64,000 nt of DNA from Streptomyces bikiniensis (GTDB lineage Bacteria > Actinomycetota > Actinomycetes > Streptomycetales > Streptomycetaceae). How positions within the stretch are numbered: the first letter of the stretch is position 1; each line of letters opens with the position of its first letter. The notes under the pieces were generated by a model. It worked only from the letters and a program-made list of their open reading frames with translations, ran no database searches and had not been told where the DNA came from. Where the stretch lies: assembly GCA_000716465.1 (NCBI GenBank), contig JNWL01000021.1, positions 41,408-105,407 of the forward strand, given 5' to 3'. The position numbers were made by a program, and so were the translations under genes. Below, piece after piece: positions 7,208 through 15,872 of this stretch.

Positions 7208-8962
7208 ATGAAGATCCACAAGTACGACACCGTCATCGTCGGGGCCGGCGGCGCCGGCATGCGCGCCGCCATCGAGGCGACGAAGCGCAGCCGCACCGCC
7301 GTGCTCACCAAGCTCTACCCCACCCGCTCCCACACGGGCGCCGCGCAGGGCGGCATGGCCGCCGCGCTCGCCAACGTGGAGGAGGACAACTGGGAGTGGC
7401 ACACCTTCGACACGGTCAAGGGCGGTGACTACCTGGTCGACCAGGACGCCGCCGAGATCCTGGCGAAGGAGGCCATCGACGCCGTCCTCGACCTGGAGAA
7501 GATGGGCCTGCCGTTCAACCGCACCCCGAACGGCACCATCGACCAGCGCCGCTTCGGCGGTCACTCCCGCAACCACGGCGAGGCCCCGGTCCGCCGGTCC
7601 TGCTACGCCGCGGACCGCACCGGCCACATGATCCTCCAGACGCTGTACCAGAACTGCGTCAAGGAGGGCGTGGAGTTCTTCAACGAGTTCTACGTCCTGG
7701 ACCAGCTGATCACCGAGGTCGACGGGGTCAAGCACTCCGCGGGCGTCGTCGCCTACGAGCTGGCCACCGGCGAGATCCACGTCTTCCAGGCCAAGGCCGT
7801 GATCTACGCGTCCGGCGGCACCGGCAAGTTCTTCAAGGTGACCTCCAACGCGCACACCCTCACCGGTGACGGCCAGGCCGCCTGCTACCGGCGCGGCCTG
7901 CCCCTGGAGGACATGGAGTTCTTCCAGTTCCACCCAACGGGCATCTGGCGCATGGGCATCCTGCTCACGGAGGGCGCCCGCGGCGAGGGCGGCATCCTGC
8001 GCAACAAGGACGGCGAGCGCTTCATGGAGAAGTACGCGCCCGTCATGAAGGACCTCGCGTCCCGCGACGTCGTCTCCCGCTCCATCTACACGGAGATCCG
8101 CGAGGGCCGCGGCTGCGGTCCCGAGGGCGACCACGTCTACCTGGACCTGACGCACCTCCCGCCGGAGCAGCTGGACGCCAAGCTGCCGGACATCACCGAG
8201 TTCGCCCGTACGTACCTCGGCATCGAGCCGTACACGGACCCGATCCCGATCCAGCCCACCGCGCACTACGCCATGGGCGGCATCCCGACCAACGTCGAGG
8301 GCGAGGTCCTCGCGGACAACACCACCGTCGTCCCGGGCCTGTACGCGGCCGGCGAGGTCGCCTGCGTGTCGGTGCACGGCGCCAACCGCCTCGGCACCAA
8401 CTCGCTGCTCGACATCAACGTCTTCGGCAAGCGGTCCGGCATCGCCGCGGCGGAGTACTCGGCCAGGGCCGACTACGTCGAGCTGCCCGAGAACCCCGAG
8501 GCGTTCGTCGTCGGGCAGATCGAGAAGCTGCGCAACTCCACGGGCAGCGAGCGGGTCGCCGACCTGCGCCGCGAGCTCCAGGAGACGATGGACGCCAACG
8601 TGATGGTGTTCCGCACGGAGCAGACCATCAAGACGGCCGTCGAGAAGATCGCCGAGCTGCGCGAGCGCTACGAGAACGTGTCCATCCAGGACAAGGGCAA
8701 GCGCTTCAACACCGACCTCCTGGAGGCCATCGAGCTGGGCAACCTGCTCGAACTGGCCGAGGTCATGGCCGTCTCGGCCCTGGCGCGCAAGGAGTCCCGC
8801 GGCGGTCACTACCGCGAGGACTACCCCAACCGCGACGACGTCAACTTCATGCGTCACACGATGGCGTACCGCGAGGTCGGCAAGGACGGCTCCGAGACCG
8901 TGCGTCTCGACTACAAGCCGGTCGTCCAGACCCGCTACCAGCCGATGGAGCGTAAGTACTGA
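7208..8962 (+). CDS. sdhA: Succinate dehydrogenase flavoprotein subunit
   Basis: A 584-aa subunit. The dinucleotide fold VIVGAGGAGMRAAIEA is at residues 9-24; SHTGAAQGG contains His42, the covalent FAD attachment site. FFQFHPTGI and HYAMGGIPTN hold active-site residues, and the C-terminal ESRGGHYREDYPNRDD block is present. It oxidises succinate to fumarate and passes electrons to SdhB. ATG at 7208 follows GAGGTAATCCACCC. The full-length family architecture is intact. Confidence 0.97.
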   Translation: MKIHKYDTVIVGAGGAGMRAAIEATKRSRTAVLTKLYPTRSHTGAAQGGMAAALANVEEDNWEWHTFDTVKGGDYLVDQDAAEILAKEAIDAVLDLEKMGLPFNRTPNGTIDQRRFGGHSRNHGEAPVRRSCYAADRTGHMILQTLYQNCVKEGVEFFNEFYVLDQLITEVDGVKHSAGVVAYELATGEIHVFQAKAVIYASGGTGKFFKVTSNAHTLTGDGQAACYRRGLPLEDMEFFQFHPTGIWRMGILLTEGARGEGGILRNKDGERFMEKYAPVMKDLASRDVVSRSIYTEIREGRGCGPEGDHVYLDLTHLPPEQLDAKLPDITEFARTYLGIEPYTDPIPIQPTAHYAMGGIPTNVEGEVLADNTTVVPGLYAAGEVACVSVHGANRLGTNSLLDINVFGKRSGIAAAEYSARADYVELPENPEAFVVGQIEKLRNSTGSERVADLRRELQETMDANVMVFRTEQTIKTAVEKIAELRERYENVSIQDKGKRFNTDLLEAIELGNLLELAEVMAVSALARKESRGGHYREDYPNRDDVNFMRHTMAYREVGKDGSETVRLDYKPVVQTRYQPMERKY

Positions 8963-9720
8963 TGGCTACCCCCGTACTGGACAAGGTCGAGAAGGACTCC
9001 GCCGCCTCGCCGTACATCACGGTCACGATGCGGATCCGCCGCTTCAACCCCGAGATCTCGGACGCGGCGGTCTGGGAGGACTTCCGGATCGAGATCGACC
9101 CCAAGGAGCGCGTGCTCGACGCCCTCCACAAGATCAAGTGGGACGTCGACGGCACGCTGACCTTCCGCCGGTCGTGCGCCCACGGCATCTGCGGCTCGGA
9201 CGCGATGCGGATCAACGGCAAGAACAGGCTCGCCTGCAAGACGCTGATCAAGGACATCAACCCCGAGAAGCCGATCACGGTCGAGGCCATCAAGGGCCTG
9301 ACGGTCCTCAAGGACCTGGTCGTGGACATGGAGCCGTTCTTCCAGGCGTACCGGGACGTCATGCCGTTCCTGGTCACCAAGGGGAACGAGCCGACCCGCG
9401 AGCGCCTGCAGTCCGCCGAGGACCGCGAGCGCTTCGACGACACCACCAAGTGCATCCTGTGCGCCGCGTGCACGTCGTCCTGCCCGGTCTTCTGGAACGA
9501 CGGCCAGTACTTCGGTCCGGCCGCGATCGTCAACGCGCACCGCTTCATCTTCGACTCGCGCGACGAGGCCGGCGAGCAGCGCCTGGAGATCCTGAACGAC
9601 AAGGACGGCGTGTGGCGCTGCCGCACCACGTTCAACTGCACGGACGCCTGCCCGCGCGGCATCGAGGTCACCAAGGCGATCCAGGAAGTGAAGCGCGCGC
9701 TGATCACGCGCCGTTTCTGA
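8962..9720 (+). CDS. sdhB: Succinate dehydrogenase iron-sulfur subunit
   Basis: A 252-aa subunit whose ATG overlaps the sdhA TGA by one base. Cys72, Cys77 and Cys92, with Asp80 replacing the third Cys as in E. coli SdhB, bind the 2Fe-2S cluster (RRSCAHGICGSDAM, then RLAC). CILCAACTSSCPVF and CTDACPRGIEV bind the 4Fe-4S and 3Fe-4S clusters. Last gene of the operon; the hairpin at 9739-9775 follows. Confidence 0.97.
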   Translation: MATPVLDKVEKDSAASPYITVTMRIRRFNPEISDAAVWEDFRIEIDPKERVLDALHKIKWDVDGTLTFRRSCAHGICGSDAMRINGKNRLACKTLIKDINPEKPITVEAIKGLTVLKDLVVDMEPFFQAYRDVMPFLVTKGNEPTRERLQSAEDRERFDDTTKCILCAACTSSCPVFWNDGQYFGPAAIVNAHRFIFDSRDEAGEQRLEILNDKDGVWRCRTTFNCTDACPRGIEVTKAIQEVKRALITRRF

Positions 9721-9738
9721 ACCACCGCACGGCGGTTG

Positions 9739-9775
9739 AGCCCGCTTCTGTACGCTCGGCGTGCGGGGGCGGGCT
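9739..9775 (+). terminator. Hairpin after sdhB
   Basis: AGCCCGC (9739-9745) pairs with GCGGGCT (9769-9775) and is followed by TTT. An inner GTACGC/GCGTGC helix strengthens the loop. A fair intrinsic terminator for sdhCDAB. Confidence 0.55.
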
Positions 9776-9826
9776 TTCCCGTCCGCACGCGCACGTGTGT
9801 CGTTGTGGAGAGCGGGGACTGGACTG

Positions 9827-10408
9827 ATGAGCGAGCCGAACCCTTACGCGGACGGCGAGTACAAGTGGGGTCCGGGGCAGGGCCCCGGGCAGGCACCGGG
9901 CCGGGGCGGCGCGCCCGGGACGCCGGGGTACGGCTACCCGCAGGACGCGGCCCCCGGGTACGGGTACCCGCAGCCCCCCGCGTACCCGCAGAACCCGGCG
10001 TACCAGCCGACCCTCGCCGAGGGCGTGCCCGTGCCGCAGCAGTTCCCGCCGGCGCCGGCCGGGGCCGCGCCGGTGCTCGCGCTCGGGGACATCACGGTCG
10101 TCGGGGACCAGATCATCACTCCGGCCGGGTCGATGCCGCTGAAGGGCGCGGTGTGGAACGCGATGGACATGTCGCGGACCGAGGAGAAGATCCCGACGGT
10201 CGCGATCGTGCTCGCGATCGTCTTCGCGCTGCTGTGCCTGGTGGGTCTGCTGTTCCTCCTGATGAAGGAGAAGAAGACCACGGGCTTCATCCAGGTCACC
10301 GTGACCAGCGGGGGCCGGCACCACGCGACGATGATCCCGGCGACGGGTCCGGACACCATCCACTGGGTGATGGGCCAGCTGAACTTCGCGCGCTCGCTGA
10401 GCGTGTGA
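9827..10408 (+). CDS. Gly/Pro/Tyr-rich single-pass membrane protein
   Basis: A 193-aa protein with a disordered head of about 80 residues containing PGYGYPQ repeats. A small polar domain follows (LALGDITVVGDQIITPAGSM), then one membrane helix (VAIVLAIVFALLCLVGLLFL) and a short C-terminal domain (GFIQVTVTSGGRHHATMIPA). ATG at 9827 with GGGGACTGGACTG in front is chosen over the upstream GTG at 9761. Function unknown. The downstream MarR gene is convergent. Confidence 0.8.
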   Translation: MSEPNPYADGEYKWGPGQGPGQAPGRGGAPGTPGYGYPQDAAPGYGYPQPPAYPQNPAYQPTLAEGVPVPQQFPPAPAGAAPVLALGDITVVGDQIITPAGSMPLKGAVWNAMDMSRTEEKIPTVAIVLAIVFALLCLVGLLFLLMKEKKTTGFIQVTVTSGGRHHATMIPATGPDTIHWVMGQLNFARSLSV

Positions 10409-10448
10409 CCGCGTGAACCCCCGACCGAGCGGCCCCGGGCGCGGGGCC

Positions 10449-10504
10449 GGGGTCAGTGGTGCCGGGCGTCGGGGGCGGGGTCAGTGAGGCCGGGCGTCGG
10501 GGGC
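10449..10504. repeat. 28-bp tandem duplication across the marR stop codon
   Basis: Two copies with period 28 (10449-10476 and 10477-10504), each GGGGTCAGTG followed by CCGGGCGTCGGGGGC. The second contains the last codons and TGA of the minus-strand MarR gene; the first is an untranslated copy beyond the stop. Confidence 0.85.
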
Positions 10505-11026
10505 GTCGTCCGCCTCCGCCGCCACCATCACCCGGCGCAGCATGTCGTTGAGCAGGGTGCGCTCCTCGGGGGTGAGGACGCCGAGGAGCCGGTACTCCTC
10601 GTGGCCGAGGACGTCCATCGCGCCGAGCCAGGTCTCGCGGCCGGAGACCGTGAGCTCCACGACGACCCGGCGCCGGTCGGCGGTCGACTGGGTGCGCCGG
10701 ACGAAACCGCGCTTCTCCAGGACGTCGAGGCGGCCCGAGACGGAGGCGGGGGCCAGGTCGAGGTCCTGCGCCAGCTCGGAGGGGGCGGCGCTGCCGCCGC
10801 GGCCGGCCAGCTTGTGGAGCGTGTCGAACTCGTGGCGCTCCAGGTCGAAGTCCACGAGCGACTGCTCCCTGACCCGGCGCAGATGGACCGAGAGCTTCTT
10901 CATCCGGGTGACCGCGCCCTCGACCACGGGGTCGAGGCCGGGCAGGACGGGCTGCCAGCGGGCGACGTGACCGTCGGTCCAGTCGCGCCGTTCCGAGGGG
11001 GCGGGGGGCGCGGGGGTCGGGTCCAT
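10481..11026 (-). CDS. MarR family transcriptional regulator
   Basis: A 181-aa winged-helix regulator. The HTH is SELAQDLDLAPASVSGRLDV and the wing is KRGFVRRTQSTADRRRVVVE, the classic MarR DRR wing. ATG at 11024-11026 is chosen. MarR proteins are usually ligand-responsive dimeric repressors that bind short palindromes in divergent promoters; ACGAATCATTCGT at 11094-11106 fits. The divergent gene seems to be a decayed MFS transporter, so its original target may be lost. Confidence 0.93.
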   Translation of the reverse strand: MDPTPAPPAPSERRDWTDGHVARWQPVLPGLDPVVEGAVTRMKKLSVHLRRVREQSLVDFDLERHEFDTLHKLAGRGGSAAPSELAQDLDLAPASVSGRLDVLEKRGFVRRTQSTADRRRVVVELTVSGRETWLGAMDVLGHEEYRLLGVLTPEERTLLNDMLRRVMVAAEADDAPDARPH

Positions 11027-11070
11027 GGGGCGATCGTACGTCGGGGGCGGGCACACCTCCCCTCCAGGCC

Positions 11071-11114
11071 TTTCGGAAGCTGATATTTCGCTGACGAATC
11101 ATTCGTTTCCGAAA
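11071..11114. promoter_or_regulatory. Probable MarR operator
   Basis: ACGAAT-C-ATTCGT (11094-11106) is a perfect palindrome. The arms TTTCGGAA (11071-11078) and TTCCGAAA (11107-11114) flank it as a longer inverted repeat. It sits 45-88 bp upstream of the marR ATG in the divergent intergenic region, the usual place for a MarR site. Confidence 0.6.
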
Positions 11115-11127
11115 TGCTCCGCGGCCC

Positions 11128-11630
11128 ATGCCCGCCGTCCCAGCCACCACGGCGCCCGCACCCGTCCGCCACTCCCTGCGCACCCGCTCCTTCCGCCTGC
11201 CCTTCGGCGGCTCCCCCGGGCCCGGCACTCGCGGGCACGCTGCTCCTGACCGCCGTCCGGGTGAAGCGGGTGCCGATCCCCGCCGTTCGCTCCGCGCCGA
11301 CCTCACCGAGGGCCGGCGGGAGGTCCGCTCCCGCGACTGGTACCGGTACCGGCACTGGTACTGGTACTGGACCAGCCTCGTCGGCCACAGCGCCCGGGTC
11401 GGCCCGCTCCGGACCGGAGCCGTCGGCTTCCTCCTCGGGGTGCTGCTCGCGGACCGCGTCAGCCCCCGGCGCCCGGTCCTGGCCGCGAACCCCGGCCTCG
11501 CCACGTACGCGCTGCCGCCACTCCTGCTCGCCGCCGCCGCGGCGGTGGCGGTGGGCGGCCGCTGCCCGGGGACGGCGCCGGTCCCGGGCGTACGGAGGTT
11601 CACCCGGGGCCCGGCCGGCCGACGGGCCCG
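11128..11630 (+). pseudogene. Decayed MFS transporter remnant
   Basis: This 11027-11640 stretch has no intact gene. One plus-strand frame begins MPAVPATTAPAPVRHSLRTR and resembles an MFS N-terminus (RHSLRTRSFRLPFGGS). It then jumps through low-complexity DNA to a piece like the helix 2-3 loop of MFS pumps (GFLLGVLLADRVSPRRPVLA) and one hydrophobic helix (LPPLLLAAAAAVAVGG). The hexamer repeat GGTACC/GGCACT/GGTACT at 11338-11373 interrupts it. A large internal deletion of a MarR-controlled efflux pump is the best reading; a wholly non-coding spacer is the alternative. Confidence 0.4.
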
Positions 11631-11640
11631 GGGTTTCCGC

Positions 11641-12420
11641 TCAGGGCGCGGTCGGCACCAGGACCTCCGCCAGGAAGTCCACGAGGAGACGGGCGGTCTC
11701 CTCCGGGCGCTCCAGGGCGGGCAGGTGGCCGGCCCAGTCGAGGTCGAGGCGGCGGGCGGCGGGCAGCAGGCGGGCCAGCTCGTCGGCGACCGCCCGGAAG
11801 TCGGGGAGGTCGTGGGCGCCGACGGCCACCAGGGCGGGGGCCGCGATGCGGGCGAGCTCGTCCCGGGTGACTTCGGGGTCGACCGGGCCGTGCTCGTCGG
11901 GGACGGGGAGCTGCACCTCGAAGACGTGCCGCTGCGCCCGCCGGACGAGGGCGCGGGCCTCCTCCCCGGCCTCGGGGCCGAGCCAGGTGTCGACGTTCAG
12001 CTCGACGGCGGCGTCGAGGTCGCCGGCCTCCAGGAGCGCGCCCTCGCGCTCGCCCCAGGCCCGCAGCTCCGCGCTCGGCTCCATGCCGGGCATGCCGGAG
12101 CCGAGCAGGGTGAGGGCCGAGACCCGCTCGGGGTGGCGGGCGGCGAACTCCAGGGCGACCTCGCCGCCGAAGGAGGAGCCGACGACGGAGGCGCGGTCGG
12201 CGCCGAGGTGGTCGAGCAGGTCCCGGACGTCCTCCGCGTGGGTGTGCGGGGCGTCGATCGGGGTCTCGCCGAAGCCACGGAGGTCGCAGCGGACGACACG
12301 GTGCCCCGCCTGGGCGAGCGCGGAGAACTGCGCGTCCCACATCCGGCGGTCGCAGACCCCGGAGTGCAGCAGGACGACGGTCGAGGGGCCGGTACCGGCC
12401 AGGTCATGAGAGAGCGTCAC
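11641..12420 (-). CDS. Alpha/beta fold hydrolase
   Basis: A 259-aa hydrolase. The HGxxx-equivalent strand is VVLLHSGVCDRRMWD; the nucleophile elbow is VVGSSFGGEVALEF (Ser of GSSFG); DRASV precedes it; the acid is in AVGAHDLPDFR and the His in DWAGHLPALERPEE. That completes a Ser-Asp-His triad. GTG at 12418-12420 is the start. Substrate unknown; such enzymes hydrolyse small esters or lactones. It is divergent from the membrane-protein/DCC/TetR operon and may share its operators. Confidence 0.9.
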   Translation of the reverse strand: MTLSHDLAGTGPSTVVLLHSGVCDRRMWDAQFSALAQAGHRVVRCDLRGFGETPIDAPHTHAEDVRDLLDHLGADRASVVGSSFGGEVALEFAARHPERVSALTLLGSGMPGMEPSAELRAWGEREGALLEAGDLDAAVELNVDTWLGPEAGEEARALVRRAQRHVFEVQLPVPDEHGPVDPEVTRDELARIAAPALVAVGAHDLPDFRAVADELARLLPAARRLDLDWAGHLPALERPEETARLLVDFLAEVLVPTAP

Positions 12421-12496
12421 CCGCGCGACCCTAGGCGGCGGGAGGGCCGGGGACCACCTCTTTCCCTCCCGCCCCCTCCCACGCCCCCCTCTCCAC

Positions 12497-12554
12497 TTGA
12501 ACACGTTCAAGAAGAGGTCTACAGTCAGGGACACCAGCTTTTGAACGCGTTCAA
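12497..12554 (+). promoter_or_regulatory. Promoter with two TTGAAC-N2-GTTCAA operators
   Basis: TTGAACACGTTCAA (12497-12510) and TTGAACGCGTTCAA (12541-12554, a perfect palindrome) are 44 bp apart. The first overlaps the -35 TTGAAC; with a 17-bp spacer the -10 is TACAGT (12520-12525). The second lies just after the expected start point (about 12532). Occupancy of both would block the promoter. The TetR protein encoded third in this operon is the likely ligand (inference). Confidence 0.75.
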
Positions 12555-12567
12555 GGGAGGGTGGGGC

Positions 12568-13005
12568 ATGGACCTCACTGTCGTCGCGTACATCGTCTAC
12601 CTGCTGATCAGCGTGGCCCTGACCATCTGGGTCGCCCGCACGCTCAGCCGCAACGGAAGGATCTTCCTGGCGGACGTCCTGCACGGGAACGAGAAGCTCG
12701 CGGAGGCGGTCAACCACCTCCTCGTGGTCGGCTTCTACCTCGTCAACTTCGGCTTCGTCGCCCTCTACCTGAGCCAGGACGACGCCGTCCTCGACGCCCG
12801 GGCGCTCTTCGAGGCCCTCTCCGTCAAGCTCGGGGTCGTGCTGCTCGTCCTCGGCGTGATGCACCTCGGGAACGTGTACGTGCTCAACAAGATCCGCCGG
12901 CGCGGGGTCATGGAGCGCGAGCAGGTGCCGCCGGTCGGCCCGCAGGGCTGGACCACGCCCCCCAAGGCCGGCCCCTGGGCCCCGCCCGCACCGCAGCAGG
13001 GCTGA
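12568..13005 (+). CDS. Four-helix integral membrane protein
   Basis: A 145-aa protein with about four transmembrane helices (starting MDLTVVAYIVYLLISVALTI) and a 35-residue Pro-rich cytosolic tail. I do not recognise a named family. ATG at 12568 has GGGAGGGTGGGGC in front. First gene of a likely operon with the DCC protein (6-bp gap) and TetR. Repressed by the twin palindromes at 12497-12554 on present evidence. Confidence 0.85.
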   Translation: MDLTVVAYIVYLLISVALTIWVARTLSRNGRIFLADVLHGNEKLAEAVNHLLVVGFYLVNFGFVALYLSQDDAVLDARALFEALSVKLGVVLLVLGVMHLGNVYVLNKIRRRGVMEREQVPPVGPQGWTTPPKAGPWAPPAPQQG

Positions 13006-13011
13006 ACCGCC

Positions 13012-13521
13012 GTGTCGACCGCACCCGGGCGGGGCGCCCCGGTACCGGCCCCCGCACCGGGGGCCCCCGCCCCGCGGACGCCCGTGAAGCGCCTGACCGT
13101 GCTGTACGACGCCGACTGTCCGCTCTGCGTGCACCTGCGGCACTGGCTGCTGCGGCAGCGGCAGCTCGTCCCGCTCGATCTGGTGCCGGCCGGGTCCGAG
13201 GAGGCCCGGCGCCGGTTCCCGGCCCTCGACCACGCCACCACCCTGCGGGAGATCACCGCGGTCGGGGACCGGGGCCAGGTCTACCGGGCGACCGCCGCCT
13301 GGATCGTCTGCCTCTGGGCCCTCGCCGAACACCGGCCGAAGGCCCACTGGCTCGCCACCCCGGCCGGACAGCCCTTCGCCCGGATGACCGTCCTGGCCGC
13401 CGCGAAGTGGCGCGAGGCGCTCAAGGGTCCCGGAGAGGGGCCCGGGGAGGGCCCCGGCGGAACCCCCGGGCCGGGCGGCTGCGGGGACGGACGCTGCGAA
13501 GTGCCCGGTCCGCCCGGTTAG
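13012..13521 (+). CDS. DCC family thiol-disulfide oxidoreductase
   Basis: A 169-aa protein with the DxDCPLC signature in VLYDADCPLCVHLRHWLLRQ near residues 30-50. The family has a thioredoxin-like fold, with the CxxC as presumed redox site. A Pro/Gly/Ala-rich head and a Gly-rich tail ending near GGCGDGRCE flank the domain. GTG start, 6 bp after the membrane protein and 10 bp before tetR. Confidence 0.9.
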   Translation: MSTAPGRGAPVPAPAPGAPAPRTPVKRLTVLYDADCPLCVHLRHWLLRQRQLVPLDLVPAGSEEARRRFPALDHATTLREITAVGDRGQVYRATAAWIVCLWALAEHRPKAHWLATPAGQPFARMTVLAAAKWREALKGPGEGPGEGPGGTPGPGGCGDGRCEVPGPPG

Positions 13522-13531
13522 GCTCGGCTCC

Positions 13532-14269
13532 GTGAAGGACGTGAAGGAAGAGAAGAAGGCCCCCAAGAGCGAGCAGACCCGCACGCTCATCCTCGAAACC
13601 GCGCTCCGGCTGTTCAAGGAGCGCGGTTACGACAAGACGACGATGCGGGCCATCGCCCAGGAGGCCGGGGTCTCCGTCGGCAACGCGTACTACTACTTCT
13701 CCTCCAAGGAGCACCTGGTCCAGGGCTTCTACGACCGGATCGCCGAGGAGCACCAGGCGGCCGTCGAGCCCGTCCTGGCCGGCGGCGAGAAGGACCTGAC
13801 GGCCCGCATCCGGGGGGTGTACCTCGGCTGGCTGGACATCGCGGAGCCGTACCACGAGTTCGCCGCCCAGTTCTTCAAGAACGCCGCCGACCCGGACAGC
13901 CCGCTCAGCCCGTTCTCGCCCGAGTCGGAGGGGCCGCGCGAGGCCGCGATCGACGTGCACCGGCGCGTCCTCTCCGGGGCCTCGGTGAAGGTCGACCCGG
14001 AACTGTCCGAGGCGCTGCCGCAGTTGCTGTGGCTCCAGCAGATGGGCCTGGTGCTCTTCTGGGTGTACGACCGGTCGGAGGGGGCCGCCAACAGCCGGCG
14101 GCTCGTGGAGCGGCTCGCACCGGTCACCGCCCGCGCCATCTCGCTCTCCCGCTTCCGGGTCCTGCGCCCGCTGGTCAAGGAGACCCACGAACTGCTGGCC
14201 GACTTCATGCCGACGGCGGCCGGGATGGCGGCCTCGGGCAAGCCGAAGCGGACGGGCGGGAAGCAGTAG
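13532..14269 (+). CDS. TetR/AcrR family transcriptional regulator
   Basis: A 245-aa regulator. The N-terminal HTH is RGYDKTTMRAIAQEAGVSVG followed by NAYYYFSSKEHLVQGFYDRI, a textbook TetR DNA-binding domain at residues 15-65. The ligand-binding domain is large (about 170 residues). GTG at 13532. The presumed target is the pair of TTGAAC palindromes at the head of its own operon, giving negative autoregulation. The strong 14275-14310 hairpin ends the operon. Confidence 0.93.
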   Translation: MKDVKEEKKAPKSEQTRTLILETALRLFKERGYDKTTMRAIAQEAGVSVGNAYYYFSSKEHLVQGFYDRIAEEHQAAVEPVLAGGEKDLTARIRGVYLGWLDIAEPYHEFAAQFFKNAADPDSPLSPFSPESEGPREAAIDVHRRVLSGASVKVDPELSEALPQLLWLQQMGLVLFWVYDRSEGAANSRRLVERLAPVTARAISLSRFRVLRPLVKETHELLADFMPTAAGMAASGKPKRTGGKQ

Positions 14270-14274
14270 GAACG

Positions 14275-14310
14275 CCGTGGGGCCGTACTCGTGCGAGTAC
14301 GGCCCCACGG
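14275..14310. terminator. Strong bidirectional terminator
   Basis: CCGTGGGGCCGTACTC (14275-14290) pairs perfectly over 16 bp with GAGTACGGCCCCACGG (14295-14310) across a 4-nt loop. It lies between the convergent tetR and SBP genes. Confidence 0.9.
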
Positions 14311-14318
14311 CGGTCCGG

Positions 14319-15872
14319 TCAGATCCAGCTCAGTTCCCACAGGCGCCAGATGCCGGTGCCGTCCGTCAGGTACTGGGAGCCCGCGACCGCGTCCGTGGAG
14401 AGGACGTAGTCCTTCTTCTGCCACAGCGGCACGAGCGGGACGTCGGTGGCGACCTCGGTCTGGATGGCCTTGAAGTCGCCCGTCGCCTTGGACCGGTCGC
14501 TGTACCTCTGCGTCGAGGCGATCAGGGAGTCGATCCGCTTGTGGGAGAACCCGTTGTGCAGGGTGTTCCCGGTGCCGACGAGCGGCGCGGTGAAGCTGTC
14601 GGAGTCGGGGAAGTCGGGGAGCCAGCCGACGGTGTACGCGTCGAAGTCGCCCTTCGCGTACTGCTTCTGGAAGTCCTCCCACTTGACCTCGACGGTCTCG
14701 ACGCGGAAGAGGCCGGTCTCCTCCAGCTGCCGCTTGATCTCGGCGGTCTCGGCGGCGTAGGTGGCGTCCTTGCGGAAGCCGAAGGTGAACGTCACCGGCG
14801 TCCTGACCCCGGCCGCCTTCAGGATCTGCTCCGCCTTCCCGGCGCTCGGCTCCGGGTAGAGGTCGTAGAACGCGGTGCTGTGGCCGACGAAGCCCTGCGG
14901 GATGAGGGAGTACAGCGGCTCGACCGTGTCCTTGTAGGCGCCGGTGGTGATCGCCGGACGGTCGAGGACCGCCGCGACGGCCTGCCGCACGGCCTTGTCC
15001 GCCATGGGCGAGCCGGGCCGGACGTTGAAGTTGATGTTGCGGATCTCGGCGCTCTCCGCCTCGGTGACCCGGGTGCCGTCCGAGGTCTCCAGCGTGGAGA
15101 CGAACTCCGGCGGGAGCTGCCGGTGCGTCACCTGGACGTCCTTCGCCTTCCAGGCGCCGGCGAGGTCCTCGGACTTGGCGTAGTACTTCACGAGGACCGG
15201 GCGGCCGGCCTTGGTGACGGAGCCCTTGTACCTCGGGTTGGGCTCCAGGAGGGCGGACTCGCCCGGCTTGTACTCCTTGAGGACGTACGGCCCCGAGCCG
15301 TCGACCGCCTGGTCGGGGCGGAGGCTCTTCTCCGGGTAGCGCTCGCGGTCCACGATCGAACCGGCGCCGGTGGCCAGCTTCAGCGGGAACGTGACGTCCT
15401 TGGCGCTGAGGTGGAAGGTGACGGTGCGGCCCTCGGAGTCGACGCTCTTCAGGGTCGGGAAGAGGGGCTGCGGGCCGACGTCCGTCTTGATGCCCAGCAT
15501 CCGCTCGAAGGAGTACTCGACGTCCTCGGCGGTCACCTTGCGCCCGCTGGAGAAGGTGAGGTCGTCGCGGAGCGTGCACCGGTACGTGGTGAGCCCGGAG
15601 CCCGCGAACCCGCAGCTCTCGGCGGCGTCCGGCACCGGCTCGGTGAAGCCCGGCTTGAAGGTCAGGAGGGACTGGTAGACGTTGCTGTAGATCGCCCAGG
15701 AGCCGGCGTCGTAGGCACCGGCCGGATCCAGTGAAGTGATCTCGTCGGTGGTGCCGACGGTGATCGGATCGGTCCGGACGCCGTCGGAGGGCAGGAGTTG
15801 CCAGCCCCCCGCTCCGGCCGCCACCAGTACTCCACAAGTGATGAGGATCCGCAGACGGACCGTCGACCGCAT
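14319..15872 (-). CDS. ABC transporter substrate-binding protein, family 5
   Basis: A 517-aa peptide/nickel-type binding protein. An N-terminal signal/anchor helix (LRILITCGVLVAAGAGGWQL) lacks a lipobox Cys, so it may be membrane-tethered or secreted. The SBP_bac_5 core is clear: SLDPAGAYDAGSWAIYSNVY, then FSSGRKVTAEDVEYSFERML, VDGSGPYVLKEYKPGESALL and VGWLPDFPDSDSFTAPLVGT. ATG at 15870-15872 with GGAAG in front is chosen over a start nine codons upstream. No permease or ATPase genes adjoin, so it is an orphan SBP here. The AT-rich 15950-16025 stretch upstream probably carries its promoter. Confidence 0.93.
   Translation of the reverse strand: MRSTVRLRILITCGVLVAAGAGGWQLLPSDGVRTDPITVGTTDEITSLDPAGAYDAGSWAIYSNVYQSLLTFKPGFTEPVPDAAESCGFAGSGLTTYRCTLRDDLTFSSGRKVTAEDVEYSFERMLGIKTDVGPQPLFPTLKSVDSEGRTVTFHLSAKDVTFPLKLATGAGSIVDRERYPEKSLRPDQAVDGSGPYVLKEYKPGESALLEPNPRYKGSVTKAGRPVLVKYYAKSEDLAGAWKAKDVQVTHRQLPPEFVSTLETSDGTRVTEAESAEIRNINFNVRPGSPMADKAVRQAVAAVLDRPAITTGAYKDTVEPLYSLIPQGFVGHSTAFYDLYPEPSAGKAEQILKAAGVRTPVTFTFGFRKDATYAAETAEIKRQLEETGLFRVETVEVKWEDFQKQYAKGDFDAYTVGWLPDFPDSDSFTAPLVGTGNTLHNGFSHKRIDSLIASTQRYSDRSKATGDFKAIQTEVATDVPLVPLWQKKDYVLSTDAVAGSQYLTDGTGIWRLWELSWI

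Noticed and set aside
6593..8857. 750-codon minus-strand frame opposite sdhD/sdhA
   Set aside because: A shadow created by GC3 bias in sdhA; no family features.
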